From Mycolicibacterium sp. (GTDB taxonomy: Bacteria; Actinomycetota; Actinomycetes; Mycobacteriales; Mycobacteriaceae), in assembly GCF_016462545.1 (NCBI RefSeq), contig NZ_JAEMTA010000005.1, forward strand, positions 61,244 to 125,243: a stretch of 64,000 bases of DNA, read 5' to 3'. The notes under the pieces are model-generated. The model saw nothing but the letters and a program-made list of their open reading frames with translations, ran no database searches and was not told where the DNA came from. Shown piece after piece: positions 26,634-34,835 of the stretch. Position 1 is the stretch's first letter; every line of letters begins with the position of its first letter. Made by a program: the position numbers and the translations under genes.

Positions 26634-27827
26634 TGCCGTGGGTGCCGGCGAATTCGTGACGACGCAGTGGGTTCGGCTGTAGATGGTGGCCATGCACTTG
26701 TTGCAGTGCGTGCAGAGCGACCGCACCGAGTGTTGGGCGCCGTCGTTCTTGATCCGGTTGACCAGATCGGGTTCGGCCAGCACTGCGCGACCCATCGCGA
26801 CGAAGTCGAACCCCTCGGCCATCGCCAGATCCATCGTCTCGCGATTCGTGATGCCGCCCAACAGGATCAGTGGCATCTTCAGCTCCGCGCGGAACTGCTT
26901 GGCCTGGTCCATCAGGTAGGCCTCGCGGTAGGGGTACTCGCGCAGGAACTTCTTGCCGGTCATCCGGATGCCCCAGCGCAGCGGCGGCTTGAACGCGTTC
27001 GCGAACTCCTTGATGGGGGCGTCGCCGCGGAACAGATACAGGGGGTTCAACAGCGAACTGCCCGCGGTGAGTTCGAGGGCGTCGAGGCCACCGTCCTCCT
27101 CGAGCCACTTCGCCGTCTGTAGCGACTCCTCGAGCGAGATGCCGCCCTTCACCCCGTCGGACATATTGAGCTTCGCGGTCACCGCAATTCGATCGCCCAC
27201 TGCCTGGCGGACGGCGCGCACCAGGCCGCGGGCCACCTTGGCGCGATTCTCCAGCGATCCGCCGAACTCGTCGGTGCGGCGATTGATCAGCGGGCTGAGG
27301 AACGAACTGGCCAGATAGTTGTGGCCCAGGTGAACTTCGACCGCGTCGAAGCCGGACTCGATGGCCAGGCGTGCGGCGTTGGCGTGGGCGGCGGTGATGT
27401 CGTCGATGTCGTCAGCGCTGGCCTTCTTCGCGAACCTCATCGACAGCGGATTGAAGAACCGCACCGGCGCGTAGGCCTTGGCCTTGTTCGTTCGTGAGTT
27501 GGCGACGGGGCCGGCATGGCCGATCTGGGCGCTGATCGCGGCGCCCTCCGCATGGATCGCATCCGTCAGGCGGCGCAGTCCCGGCACGGCTTCGGGTCGC
27601 ATCCAGAGTTGCCAGCCGTCCGTACGGCCACCGGGGGTCACCGCGCAGTAGGCGACGGTCGTCATGCCGATACCGCCCGCGGCGGGTAGGCGGTGGTAGT
27701 TGATCAGGTCGTCGGTGACCAGGGCGTCGGGTGTCGACGCTTCGAACGTCGCCGCCTTGATGATGCGATTGCGCAGCGTCACCGGGCCGAGCTTGGCCGG
27801 ACTGAACACATCGGGAGTGTTGTTCAT
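26607..27827 (-). CDS. NADH:flavin oxidoreductase, Old Yellow Enzyme family (Rv3359 type)
   Basis: A 406-residue TIM-barrel FMN oxidoreductase. Family blocks are visible: FSPAKLGPVTLRNRIIKAATFE, the substrate-binding H-x-x-N area (EVHLGHNYLASSFLSPLINRRTDEFGG) and the FMN-phosphate region LILLGGITN ... FVAMGRAVL. Near the C-terminus CTHCNKCMATIYSRTHC gives CX2CX2CX9C, resembling the [4Fe-4S] ligand set of 2,4-dienoyl-CoA reductases, although the FAD/NADPH domains of those enzymes are absent. The cluster is inference. Start ATG 27827; it is divergent from folD. Confidence 0.88.
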   Translation of the reverse strand: MNNTPDVFSPAKLGPVTLRNRIIKAATFEASTPDALVTDDLINYHRLPAAGGIGMTTVAYCAVTPGGRTDGWQLWMRPEAVPGLRRLTDAIHAEGAAISAQIGHAGPVANSRTNKAKAYAPVRFFNPLSMRFAKKASADDIDDITAAHANAARLAIESGFDAVEVHLGHNYLASSFLSPLINRRTDEFGGSLENRAKVARGLVRAVRQAVGDRIAVTAKLNMSDGVKGGISLEESLQTAKWLEEDGGLDALELTAGSSLLNPLYLFRGDAPIKEFANAFKPPLRWGIRMTGKKFLREYPYREAYLMDQAKQFRAELKMPLILLGGITNRETMDLAMAEGFDFVAMGRAVLAEPDLVNRIKNDGAQHSVRSLCTHCNKCMATIYSRTHCVVTNSPAPTASAVSDLRG

Positions 27828-27887
27828 TGCGGCAGCCCAACACGCCTGTGGGCGCGGTGTCAACGACGCTGATGCCAGAATGTGGGC

Positions 27888-28739
27888 GTGGGTGCGATGA
27901 CATTGGACGGCAAGGCCACGCGCGACGAGATCTTCGTCGACCTCAAGCAGCGGGTGGCGGCGTTGAGCGCCGCGGGTCGCACGCCGGGATTGGGTACGGT
28001 GCTCGTCGGCGATGACCCCGGCTCGCAGGCCTACGTCCGGGGCAAGCACGCCGATTGCGCGAAGGTCGGCATCAACTCGATCCGCCGGGACCTGCCTGCC
28101 GACATCAGCGAGGCGGCGCTGAACGACACCATCGACGAGTTGAACGCGAACCCGGAGTGCACGGGCTACATCGTGCAACTTCCGTTGCCCAGGCATCTCG
28201 ACGAGAACGCGGCGCTGGAACGCATCGACCCCGCCAAGGATGCCGACGGCCTGCATCCGATGAATCTCGGGCGGCTGGTGCTGAACGAGGCTGCCCCGCT
28301 TCCGTGCACACCGCGCGGCATCGTGCATCTGCTGCGCCGGTTCGAGGTGCCGATCGCCGGCGCGCACGTCGTGGTCATCGGTCGCGGCGTCACGGTCGGA
28401 CGTCCGATGGGTCTGCTGCTGACGCGTCGCTCGGAGAATGCCACGGTGACGCTGTGCCACACCGGCACTCGCGATCTGCCCGCACTCACTCGACAGGCCG
28501 ACATCATCATCGCCGCGGTCGGCGTGCCGCACATGGTGACTCCGGAGATGGTGAAGCCGGGTGCCGCGGTCGTCGACGTCGGGGTGAGCCGCGACGAGGA
28601 GGGCAAACTCGTCGGTGACGTGCATCCGGGTGTCTGGGACGTCGCCGGTCACGTGTCGCCCAACCCCGGCGGGGTGGGCCCCTTGACGCGGGCCTTCCTG
28701 CTCACCAACGTCGTCGAGCTCGACGAAGCGAAAGTGTAG
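27888..28739 (+). CDS. folD: FolD, methylenetetrahydrofolate dehydrogenase/cyclohydrolase
   Basis: A 283-residue bifunctional enzyme that converts 5,10-methylene-THF to 10-formyl-THF with NADP in one-carbon metabolism. The catalytic Tyr/Lys are in [12 protein letters not shown] (Y49, K53), followed by [13 protein letters not shown], the DADGLHPMN motif and the Rossmann segment [18 protein letters not shown]. The C-terminal [18 protein letters not shown] is the second signature. GTG 27888 ([12 protein letters not shown]) is chosen by comparison with the M. tuberculosis protein; GTG 27882 and ATG 27897 are close alternatives. The stop overlaps the DUF3017 start by one base. Confidence 0.95.
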   Translation: MGAMTLDGKATRDEIFVDLKQRVAALSAAGRTPGLGTVLVGDDPGSQAYVRGKHADCAKVGINSIRRDLPADISEAALNDTIDELNANPECTGYIVQLPLPRHLDENAALERIDPAKDADGLHPMNLGRLVLNEAAPLPCTPRGIVHLLRRFEVPIAGAHVVVIGRGVTVGRPMGLLLTRRSENATVTLCHTGTRDLPALTRQADIIIAAVGVPHMVTPEMVKPGAAVVDVGVSRDEEGKLVGDVHPGVWDVAGHVSPNPGGVGPLTRAFLLTNVVELDEAKV

Positions 28740-29032
28740 TGACGCCAAGGGGATTCGCGCACAAGGTGATCGCGGGCCAGTGGCCGATCCTGACGGTTGG
28801 GCTGTTTCTGCTGGCCGCATTCACGCTGGTGGTGGCCGGGTACTGGCGGCGCGGGGCCCTGGTGTTGGCGATCGGCGTCGGCGTGGCGGCGGCGATGCGG
28901 CTGGCGTTGACCGACGACCGCGCCGGTCTGCTCGTGGTCCGGTCGCGGACGATCGACATCGCCACCACGGCGACGGTCAGCGCGGCACTGATCTACATCG
29001 CGCTGACCATCGATCCGCTGGGCACCAGCTAG
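28739..29032 (+). CDS. DUF3017 small membrane protein
   Basis: A 97-residue protein with three predicted membrane helices (about 15-35, 38-56 and 71-92) and a short polar loop (ALTDDRAGLLVVRSRTIDI). It matches DUF3017, an actinobacterial family nearly always found next to folD. Its GTG start overlaps the folD stop (TAGTG), so it is translated from the same transcript. No function is known; the tight link to folD is the only hint. Confidence 0.87.
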   Translation: MTPRGFAHKVIAGQWPILTVGLFLLAAFTLVVAGYWRRGALVLAIGVGVAAAMRLALTDDRAGLLVVRSRTIDIATTATVSAALIYIALTIDPLGTS

Positions 29033-29047
29033 CGGATCCCCGCCGAG

Positions 29048-29097
29048 TGCACGCTTGTCGAACGCGAACGTCGAGAACGCCCGTAAACAAGCGTGCA
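29048..29097. repeat. Intergenic hairpin repeat, family B copy 1
   Basis: The arms TGCACGCTTGT and ACAAGCGTGCA are perfect 11-base complements around a loop of about 28 bases. The element lies between the DUF3017 stop and the stop of the DUF559 gene. Copy 2 at 30.03 kb is a direct repeat with only a few differences. Confidence 0.88.
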
Positions 29098-29109
29098 GTC
29101 GGCGAAGGG

Positions 29110-29970
29110 TTAGGCGGGACATCCCCGTTCTCGCAGTGCGCGTTTCACTCGTTCGACTACCCGGGACCGCTCGTAGCGCAATTGCCGTGCGCTGACGCGC
29201 ACGATCGACCACCCCTTGGCGGCGAGGAACTCCAGGCGGTCGATGTCGTTGGCGTGATACTCGGGGTCCAGCCAATGTCGCTCACCGTCGTACTCGGCGC
29301 CCACCTTCCATTCGGGCCAGCCCATGTCGATTCGGCGTACGACCCGACCCCGGTCGTTCGACACGGGAATCTGTGTCACCGGACGCTGCAGACCCGACTG
29401 GACGAACAGGAGTCGCAGCCGCGTCTCCTGCGGGGACTCCGCCCCGGCGTCGACGAATGTCATCGCATTCTGCAGTCTTCGAACACCTCGCGCACCGGGA
29501 TGTCGCCGCGCAATGTCCTCGATCGACGTCGTGCTTGCGGAGGTCGCATTGAGTAGTGCGTCGATGCGAATCACCGCCGTCTCCAGGGGAAGTCGTCTTC
29601 CCAGGTCGTACGCAGTGCGTGCAGCGGTAGTGCAGGCCATGGCGCGGACGTGGCACACCTCGTCGTCATGCAGCTCATAGCTTCGAATGGTGACGCCATT
29701 GGCTGGGGGCCTGCGGGAGTGGACGACCTCGACGGGTGCGTCGTTCGGGATCCACCGGCTGCCGAGAATCGCAGCCGCCGAGTAGCCGACCAGAGTTGCA
29801 CGACGACCCGACCACAGCCAGGCCGCGTGAGCCCGGTCGGTGGCGGTGAGTTCCACGCCGTTTCGGGCGTACACGTTTCGATGGACCTTGGTATAGCTGC
29901 GATTCAAGTCCCGCCGAGTGAGGCGGCCGTCGGCAAGCACCTCCGTGGCGACGACGATGCGGTCGGGCAC
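29110..29970 (-). CDS. DUF559-type (PD-(D/E)XK endonuclease-like) protein
   Basis: A 286-residue protein. The N-terminal half looks like an AbiEi/transcriptional-regulator-like helical part (VLADGRLTRRDLNRSYTKVHRNVYAR). The C-terminal DUF559 part has the Vsr-like nuclease pattern: RRIDMGWPEWKVGAEYDGERHW with the D and E-x-D core, then RLEFLAAKGWSIVRVSARQL. Such genes are common, variable accessory genes in mycobacteria; a DNA-cleaving activity is plausible but unproven. The gene is bracketed by family B hairpin repeats in direct orientation and interrupts otherwise conserved gene order (folD side to met operon side). Confidence 0.78.
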   Translation of the reverse strand: MPDRIVVATEVLADGRLTRRDLNRSYTKVHRNVYARNGVELTATDRAHAAWLWSGRRATLVGYSAAAILGSRWIPNDAPVEVVHSRRPPANGVTIRSYELHDDEVCHVRAMACTTAARTAYDLGRRLPLETAVIRIDALLNATSASTTSIEDIARRHPGARGVRRLQNAMTFVDAGAESPQETRLRLLFVQSGLQRPVTQIPVSNDRGRVVRRIDMGWPEWKVGAEYDGERHWLDPEYHANDIDRLEFLAAKGWSIVRVSARQLRYERSRVVERVKRALRERGCPA

Positions 29971-30026
29971 CCACTAATCGTCGGCCACCAGCCAATGCCT
30001 CCACCGCACCAATTCACCCGCTGACT

Positions 30027-30076
30027 GCACGCTTGTCGAACGCGAACGTCGAGAATGCCCGTGAACAAGCGTGCAG
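30027..30076. repeat. Intergenic hairpin repeat, family B copy 2
   Basis: Same 11-base arms and nearly identical loop as copy 1 (differences include AACGCC/AATGCC and GTAAAC/GTGAAC). It lies between the 5' end of the DUF559 gene and the stop of the methyltransferase gene. The flanks CTGACTG and GCAGTCGGCG resemble those of copy 1, so the homology extends to about 60 bases. Confidence 0.88.
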
Positions 30077-30087
30077 TCGGCGCAGAT

Positions 30088-30822
30088 TCAGGCGAGGGTG
30101 GCCCGCACGCCAACCGTGATGTACGGCAGAGCCAGGCCCGACGCGTTGGCGAGCGCCGGATGCGTCGCGAGCAACTCCCGCACCCGGTCCAGAGTCTTGG
30201 AGCGTACGGCCGCCGGTGAGGTGATGCAGTAGCTCCGTGACGCCACCAGGTCGATGAGGGCCTGGGGCGTCAGGTAACTGGTCCACTCGAACTGCTGGCG
30301 TTCGAGCTCCACGAACGGCGCGGGTAGCGTCACCTGACGGCTGAACGGATCTTCCTCGTGGCCCACGATGCGGCCGAGATCCTTGACCCAGCCGAGGCGT
30401 TCGTCGCGGGTGTTCCACACCAGACCTAGTCGACCGCCCGGCCGCAGCACCCGAGCGACCTCCTTGATGGCCCGCTCGGGATCGAACCAGTGCCACGCCT
30501 GCGCCACCAGTACGGAGTCCACGCTGTCGTCCGGAAGCGGTATCTCCTCGGCACTTCCGAGCAGCGCCGGGGTGTCGGGAAGGGACCGGCTCAGTACCTC
30601 GAGCATCTCGGGGATGGGGTCGACGGCGACGACGTCGAGGCCACGCTCGACGAGTCGCACGGTCAACTTGCCGGTGCCTGCGCCGAGGTCGAGGACGGTG
30701 CGCGCGCCGTTCTGCAGCAGCCAGTCGATGGCCTCCGGCGGATAGGACGGGCGTCCGCGCTCGTAGGCGGCGGCCTCCTCACCGAAGGACAGTGAGCGCT
30801 GCCTGGCGTCGTCAGCCGTCAC
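30088..30822 (-). CDS. Class I SAM-dependent methyltransferase (Rv3342 type)
   Basis: A 244-residue methyltransferase of the UbiE/type-11 kind. Motif I is [12 protein letters not shown], followed by the acidic strand end [11 protein letters not shown], the [13 protein letters not shown] post-motif and [24 protein letters not shown]. It starts at GTG 30822, whose first three bases overlap the metX stop (GTGA), so it is translationally coupled to metX and belongs to the riboswitch-controlled met operon. The substrate is unknown. The position makes a link with SAM or homocysteine metabolism likely but not proven. Confidence 0.87.
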   Translation of the reverse strand: MTADDARQRSLSFGEEAAAYERGRPSYPPEAIDWLLQNGARTVLDLGAGTGKLTVRLVERGLDVVAVDPIPEMLEVLSRSLPDTPALLGSAEEIPLPDDSVDSVLVAQAWHWFDPERAIKEVARVLRPGGRLGLVWNTRDERLGWVKDLGRIVGHEEDPFSRQVTLPAPFVELERQQFEWTSYLTPQALIDLVASRSYCITSPAAVRSKTLDRVRELLATHPALANASGLALPYITVGVRATLA

Positions 30823-31943
30823 GTGGACGCGAACTTCAGTGTCTGGCGGATCAATTCGTAGACCGCGTCGGTCTCCACGAGGAATCCGTCGTGACCGTAG
30901 CTCGACTCGACGACGTTGAGGCCGGTACACGTCGGAAGGAGGTCGGCCAATTCCTGCTGCAGCCGCAACGGGTAGAGCCGGTCCGAGGTGATTCCGCCGA
31001 CGATCACCGGTGCCGTGACCCGCTTCAGCGCCTCGGCCACCCCGCCCCGGCCGCGGCCAACGTCGTGACTGCTGAGAGCATCCGTCAGCGTGACGTAGGT
31101 GCCGGCGTCGAATCGCCGCGCCAACTTTCCGCCCTGGTGCTCGAGGTAGCTCTGCACGGCGTAGCGGCCACCCGTCGTCGGATCTTCGTCGCCCTGGCCG
31201 TCATTGGCGAATCTGTCGTCGAGTTCGGCCTCGCCACGATAGGTCAGGTGCGCGAAGCGCCGCGCAATCTCGATACCGACGTCGGGGGTCCGCCCCGTGC
31301 CGTGGTAATCGCCGTTCTGCCAATTTGGGTCCGCCTTGATGGCCGAGACCTGCGTGCTTTGCGTGCCGATTTGGTCTGCGGTCGCGCGCGCGCCTACGGC
31401 GAGAACCAGTGCGGCCCGGACGGTGTCGGGGTGGCCGACGATCCACTCGAGCGCACGGGCGCCACCCATGGAACCACCCACGACCGCCGCCACCTGGCTG
31501 ATGCCGAGCGCCGATAGCGCGGCGAGATCGGCCTCCACCTGATCGCGCACGGTGATCGCGGGAAAGCGTGAGCCCCACGGTTTGCCATCCGGCGCAAGGG
31601 AACTGGGACCGGTCGAGCCTCGGCAGCCGCCGAGCACGTTGGTGGCGATCGTGCACCAGCGGTCGGTGTCGATCGGCGCGCCCGGCCCCGCGACGCCGTC
31701 CCACCAGCCGGGAGTCGGATGGTCGGGGCCTGCCGGGCCGGTGATGTGCGAGTCGCCCGTCAAGGCATGCAGCACGACCACGACGTTGTCCCGGTCGGCC
31801 GAAAGCTCACCCCACCGCTGCACCGCGATCGACACGTCGTCGAGGACGACGCCGGACTCGAGCGTCAACGAGCCGATGTCGACGACGCCTATCTCGCCCT
31901 CGGCGGGCAGCGTCGCGAGGGGAGCGTCTTCGATGGTCGTCAC
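30819..31943 (-). CDS. metX: Homoserine O-acetyltransferase MetX
   Basis: A 374-residue alpha/beta-hydrolase-fold enzyme that transfers acetyl from acetyl-CoA to L-homoserine, the first committed step of methionine synthesis. The nucleophile is S158 in [14 protein letters not shown]. The catalytic Asp is in [15 protein letters not shown] and the His in [10 protein letters not shown]. The substrate signature [14 protein letters not shown] is present. It follows metY by 10 bases on the same strand and overlaps the methyltransferase gene. The length and all motifs are as in mycobacterial MetX (formerly MetA). Confidence 0.96.
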   Translation of the reverse strand: MTTIEDAPLATLPAEGEIGVVDIGSLTLESGVVLDDVSIAVQRWGELSADRDNVVVVLHALTGDSHITGPAGPDHPTPGWWDGVAGPGAPIDTDRWCTIATNVLGGCRGSTGPSSLAPDGKPWGSRFPAITVRDQVEADLAALSALGISQVAAVVGGSMGGARALEWIVGHPDTVRAALVLAVGARATADQIGTQSTQVSAIKADPNWQNGDYHGTGRTPDVGIEIARRFAHLTYRGEAELDDRFANDGQGDEDPTTGGRYAVQSYLEHQGGKLARRFDAGTYVTLTDALSSHDVGRGRGGVAEALKRVTAPVIVGGITSDRLYPLRLQQELADLLPTCTGLNVVESSYGHDGFLVETDAVYELIRQTLKFAST

Positions 31944-31953
31944 CGCTCCGCTC

Positions 31954-33288
31954 TCACACCGAGACCGCGGTCTGCGACACCCCGGCTACGGCCCTGGCGG
32001 CGACGAAGCCTTGCTCGAGGTCGGCGAGGATGTCGTCGATACCCTCGATGCCGACCGCCAATCGCACCAAGCCCGGGGTGACGCCGGTGGCGAGTTGTTC
32101 TTCCGGGGATAGTTGCGCGTGCGTGGTCGAGGCGGGATGGATCACCAGCGACCGCACGTCACCGATGTTGGCGACGTGACTGTGCAGGGTCAGTGCGTTG
32201 ACGAACGCCTTGCCTGCCTCGATGCCGCCGGCGAGCTCGAACGCCAATACGGCGCCGGTTCCCTTGGGCGCCAACTTCCTTCCCAGCTCGTACCACGGCG
32301 AGGTGGGCAGTCCGGCGTAGTTGACCGACACCACGCCGTCGTGATCGTCGAGGAACTCGGCGACCCGCTGGGCGTTCGCGACGTGCCGCTCGAGGCGCAG
32401 GCTCAGCGTCTCGAGGCCCTGCGCGACGAGGAAGGCGTTGAAGGGCGCCCCGGCCGAGCCGAGATCGCGCAGCAGTTGCACGCGCGCCTTGAGCGCATAC
32501 GCGGGCGGGCCGAGCTCGGCGAACACCACGCCGTGGTAGCTGGGGTCGGGGGTGGTGAAACCGGGGTGGCGGCCCTGCGTCCAATCGAAGTTGCCGCTGT
32601 CGACGATGACGCCCGCGATCGCGGTTCCGTGGCCGCCGAGGTACTTGGTGGCCGAATGCACGACGATGTCGGCTCCGTGCGCAATCGGCTGGATCAGGTA
32701 GGGCGTCGCAATGGTGTTGTCGACGATCAGTGGTACGCCGTTCTCGTGTGCCACCGATGAGACGCCCGGGATGTCCAGGATGTCGATCTGCGGGTTGGAG
32801 ATGGTCTCTCCGAAGAACGCCTTGGTGTTGGGCTGCACCGCTGCCCGCCAGGAGTCCAGATCGTCGGGGTCCTCGACGAAGGTGGTCTCGATGCCCAGCT
32901 TCGGCAGCGTGTAGTGAAGGAGGTTGTAGGTACCGCCGTACAGCCGAGGGCTGGACACGATGTGGTCACCGGCGCTGGCCAGGTTGAGGATTGCGAAGGT
33001 CTCGGCGGCCTGACCCGAGGAGAGGAACAGCGCGGCCACGCCGCCCTCGAGTGCCGCGATGCGCTGCTCGACGACGTCCTGGGTCGGGTTCATGATGCGG
33101 GTGTAGATGTTGCCCGGTTCGGCGAGCCCGAACAGGGCGGCCGCGTGGTCGGTGTCCCTGAACGTGTACGACGTGGTCTGGTAGATCGGCAGTGCCCGCG
33201 CGCTGGTCGCGATGTCGGGCGTCTGGCCGGCGTGAACCTGCTTGGTCTCGAACGCCCAGTTGGCGGTCGGATCGATGTCAGCGGTCAT
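31954..33288 (-). CDS. metY: O-acetylhomoserine sulfhydrylase MetY
   Basis: A 444-residue PLP enzyme of the Cys/Met metabolism family that makes L-homocysteine from O-acetylhomoserine and sulfide. The PLP lysine is K215 in [12 protein letters not shown]. The N-terminal [21 protein letters not shown] and the SSGQAAE block are typical of MetY rather than MetB. It is the first gene of the metY-metX-methyltransferase operon, directly after a SAM-IV riboswitch leader. Its ribosome site (GAGGAGACCCTCC region) can pair into a small hairpin. Confidence 0.95.
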   Translation of the reverse strand: MTADIDPTANWAFETKQVHAGQTPDIATSARALPIYQTTSYTFRDTDHAAALFGLAEPGNIYTRIMNPTQDVVEQRIAALEGGVAALFLSSGQAAETFAILNLASAGDHIVSSPRLYGGTYNLLHYTLPKLGIETTFVEDPDDLDSWRAAVQPNTKAFFGETISNPQIDILDIPGVSSVAHENGVPLIVDNTIATPYLIQPIAHGADIVVHSATKYLGGHGTAIAGVIVDSGNFDWTQGRHPGFTTPDPSYHGVVFAELGPPAYALKARVQLLRDLGSAGAPFNAFLVAQGLETLSLRLERHVANAQRVAEFLDDHDGVVSVNYAGLPTSPWYELGRKLAPKGTGAVLAFELAGGIEAGKAFVNALTLHSHVANIGDVRSLVIHPASTTHAQLSPEEQLATGVTPGLVRLAVGIEGIDDILADLEQGFVAARAVAGVSQTAVSV

Positions 33289-33407
33289 GAAGGAGGGTCT
33301 CCTCTAAAGGGGAAGGGGGTGCCCGAGAAGGCACGAATCAGCTGTGGGAATGGTTCAGCGACAACTGCACAACGTGGGCCTCCGCATCAGGTTTCCCTGT
33401 CTACTCT

Positions 33408-33430
33408 GGGGGCCCGTCATGGCGGGCCCG
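33408..33430 (-). terminator. GC-rich hairpin in the metY leader, possible expression platform
   Basis: GGGCCCG (33410-33416) pairs with CGGGCCC (33423-33429) across a 6-base loop, just downstream of the riboswitch aptamer in the transcribed direction. No U-tract follows, so termination or pausing by this stem is only a suggestion. Confidence 0.45.
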
Positions 33431-33439
33431 CGCTTGCCG

Positions 33440-33550
33440 TGTAGCCGTGAACGACTACTCAACCTGGTCATCACCCAGGGCACCCCACCGCGGTTGGAGG
33501 GTTGCCGGCCAGCTAGCCGGGGCTTAACGCTGGCACTCAATACCGTGACG
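33440..33550 (-). ncRNA. SAM-IV riboswitch aptamer in the metY leader
   Basis: On the minus strand the leader reads GAGTGCCAGCG, then TAAGCCCCGGCTAGCTGG, CCGGCAACCCTCC, CGCGGTGGGGTGCCC and GGGTGATGACCAGG. These are the conserved blocks of the SAM-I/SAM-IV aptamer core in their normal order. The actinobacterial host and the position before metY favour SAM-IV. High SAM should turn the operon off. Boundaries are approximate. Confidence 0.88.
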
Positions 33551-33601
33551 AAGCGTATCTCACGAAGTCATGGGCGTGCCAGTGGGTTCTGGAGCTGGTG
33601 C

Positions 33602-34717
33602 TCAGGCCGGGCAGCCCTGGCGGTTCGGCGTCTCGAGCGCCTTGGGTGCGCCCTCGATGGCATCGCGGACGACGGCGAAGACCTGCGGGTCCCAGGTGAG
33701 GGCCGTCTTCCAGTCCAGTCCGGCGGCGTTGGAGACGAAGATGCTGTGGGTGTCGTCGAAGGTATGGCAGCGGCGATGTGGCAGCACCGGGTCGCCCACG
33801 TCGACGGCGTGCGCGCTACGGAGCGCCACGAGGCCGTCGTTGGGCCACACGGCAGGATTGGCCTGGCCGGCAGGCGCGATGAACTTCTTGCCGCCGATGA
33901 GCACGACGGGGATCTTGTCCAGCACGCCGGCCTGGAACGCATTCCAGCCGTCCTTGCCCATCAGATACGTCTGGTTGACTTCGCGCCCCGACCCGGCCAT
34001 GAGCCGCAGCACCTCGGTCTTGAAGCCCGTCATCGCGCTCTCGCAGAGCTTGTCGCCCAGGCAGTCGGTCAGCGGCACGATGTCGTTGGCGTAGTCCGAC
34101 AGGTAGGAGCCTTGCCAGGGTGTGCCGATCGTGGTCAGCGAGCGGACGTGAACTGCGGAGTTGGTGGTCGTCAGTACCCGGATCGCGGCCCGTGAGTACA
34201 ACCCGCCCATCGAGTGGGCGACGAAGTCGACGTCGGTGACGCCCTTCTCGGTGTGCAGCCAGTTCAGGAAGCGGGCCAGGTGCTCTCCCGCCGTGTCGAT
34301 GCTGCCGGTGGAGTCGACGGTCATGTTCTCGGGCAGCGTCACGGGGCAGACCCCGAAGGGACCGAAGCCGGTCTGGTCGACCACCTGCCCGCGACCGGCC
34401 ATGGCCGGCGAGGTGTACACCGTGTACTTCTGTCCGAGCAGATACTCGCGCAGCGCGGTGTCGGTGTTGCCCGCGGCCAGGCCCGTAGCGCACGCCTGGT
34501 CGGGGGTGGTGAAGGGACTGGTCGCGTCGCCGCCGGACACGATCACCACGGCCTGCGCGGCAGTGCGCTGCTGCGGCTGCGGCTCGGGCGCAGTGGGCGC
34601 ACTGCTGCAGCCGGCCACCACGACGATCGCCGCCGCCAGGGTGGTCACCGCCATGATTCGTCCCACGAAGCGGGATGCTAGCCGCCGCGGTGGGTGTCCG
34701 GAGGGTGGATTGATCAT
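33602..34717 (-). CDS. Lipoprotein alpha/beta hydrolase (lipase/esterase-like)
   Basis: A 371-residue exported hydrolase. A lipobox (VVVAGC) after a basic N-terminus and hydrophobic stretch predicts a lipid-anchored protein. The nucleophile elbow AHSMGGLYSRAAI is that of triacylglycerol lipases and lipase class 2-like enzymes, and six or more cysteines in the mature part suggest disulfides. ATG 34717 (MINPPSG) is the chosen start; the ATG 21 codons later is possible. It is divergent from icd and upstream of the met leader on the same strand. In M. tuberculosis the comparable gene (Rv3338/Rv3337) is split; here it is intact. The natural ester substrate is unknown. Confidence 0.8.
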   Translation of the reverse strand: MINPPSGHPPRRLASRFVGRIMAVTTLAAAIVVVAGCSSAPTAPEPQPQQRTAAQAVVIVSGGDATSPFTTPDQACATGLAAGNTDTALREYLLGQKYTVYTSPAMAGRGQVVDQTGFGPFGVCPVTLPENMTVDSTGSIDTAGEHLARFLNWLHTEKGVTDVDFVAHSMGGLYSRAAIRVLTTTNSAVHVRSLTTIGTPWQGSYLSDYANDIVPLTDCLGDKLCESAMTGFKTEVLRLMAGSGREVNQTYLMGKDGWNAFQAGVLDKIPVVLIGGKKFIAPAGQANPAVWPNDGLVALRSAHAVDVGDPVLPHRRCHTFDDTHSIFVSNAAGLDWKTALTWDPQVFAVVRDAIEGAPKALETPNRQGCPA

Positions 34718-34835
34718 GATCGATTGGGTAGCAGCGCCCCAAGCCGCGTCCGGAAGGGATGCTGCGCGTAGGTTCGTATCCGACGCGATGATTGCCCTTG
34801 AACCGAGACCGACCGTGACGCCGGGAGATTGATTA

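Noticed and set aside
29048..30076. The DUF559 segment as an insertion sequence
   Set aside because: No transposase, no target-site duplication was detected and the flanking repeats are direct hairpins, not terminal inverted repeats.
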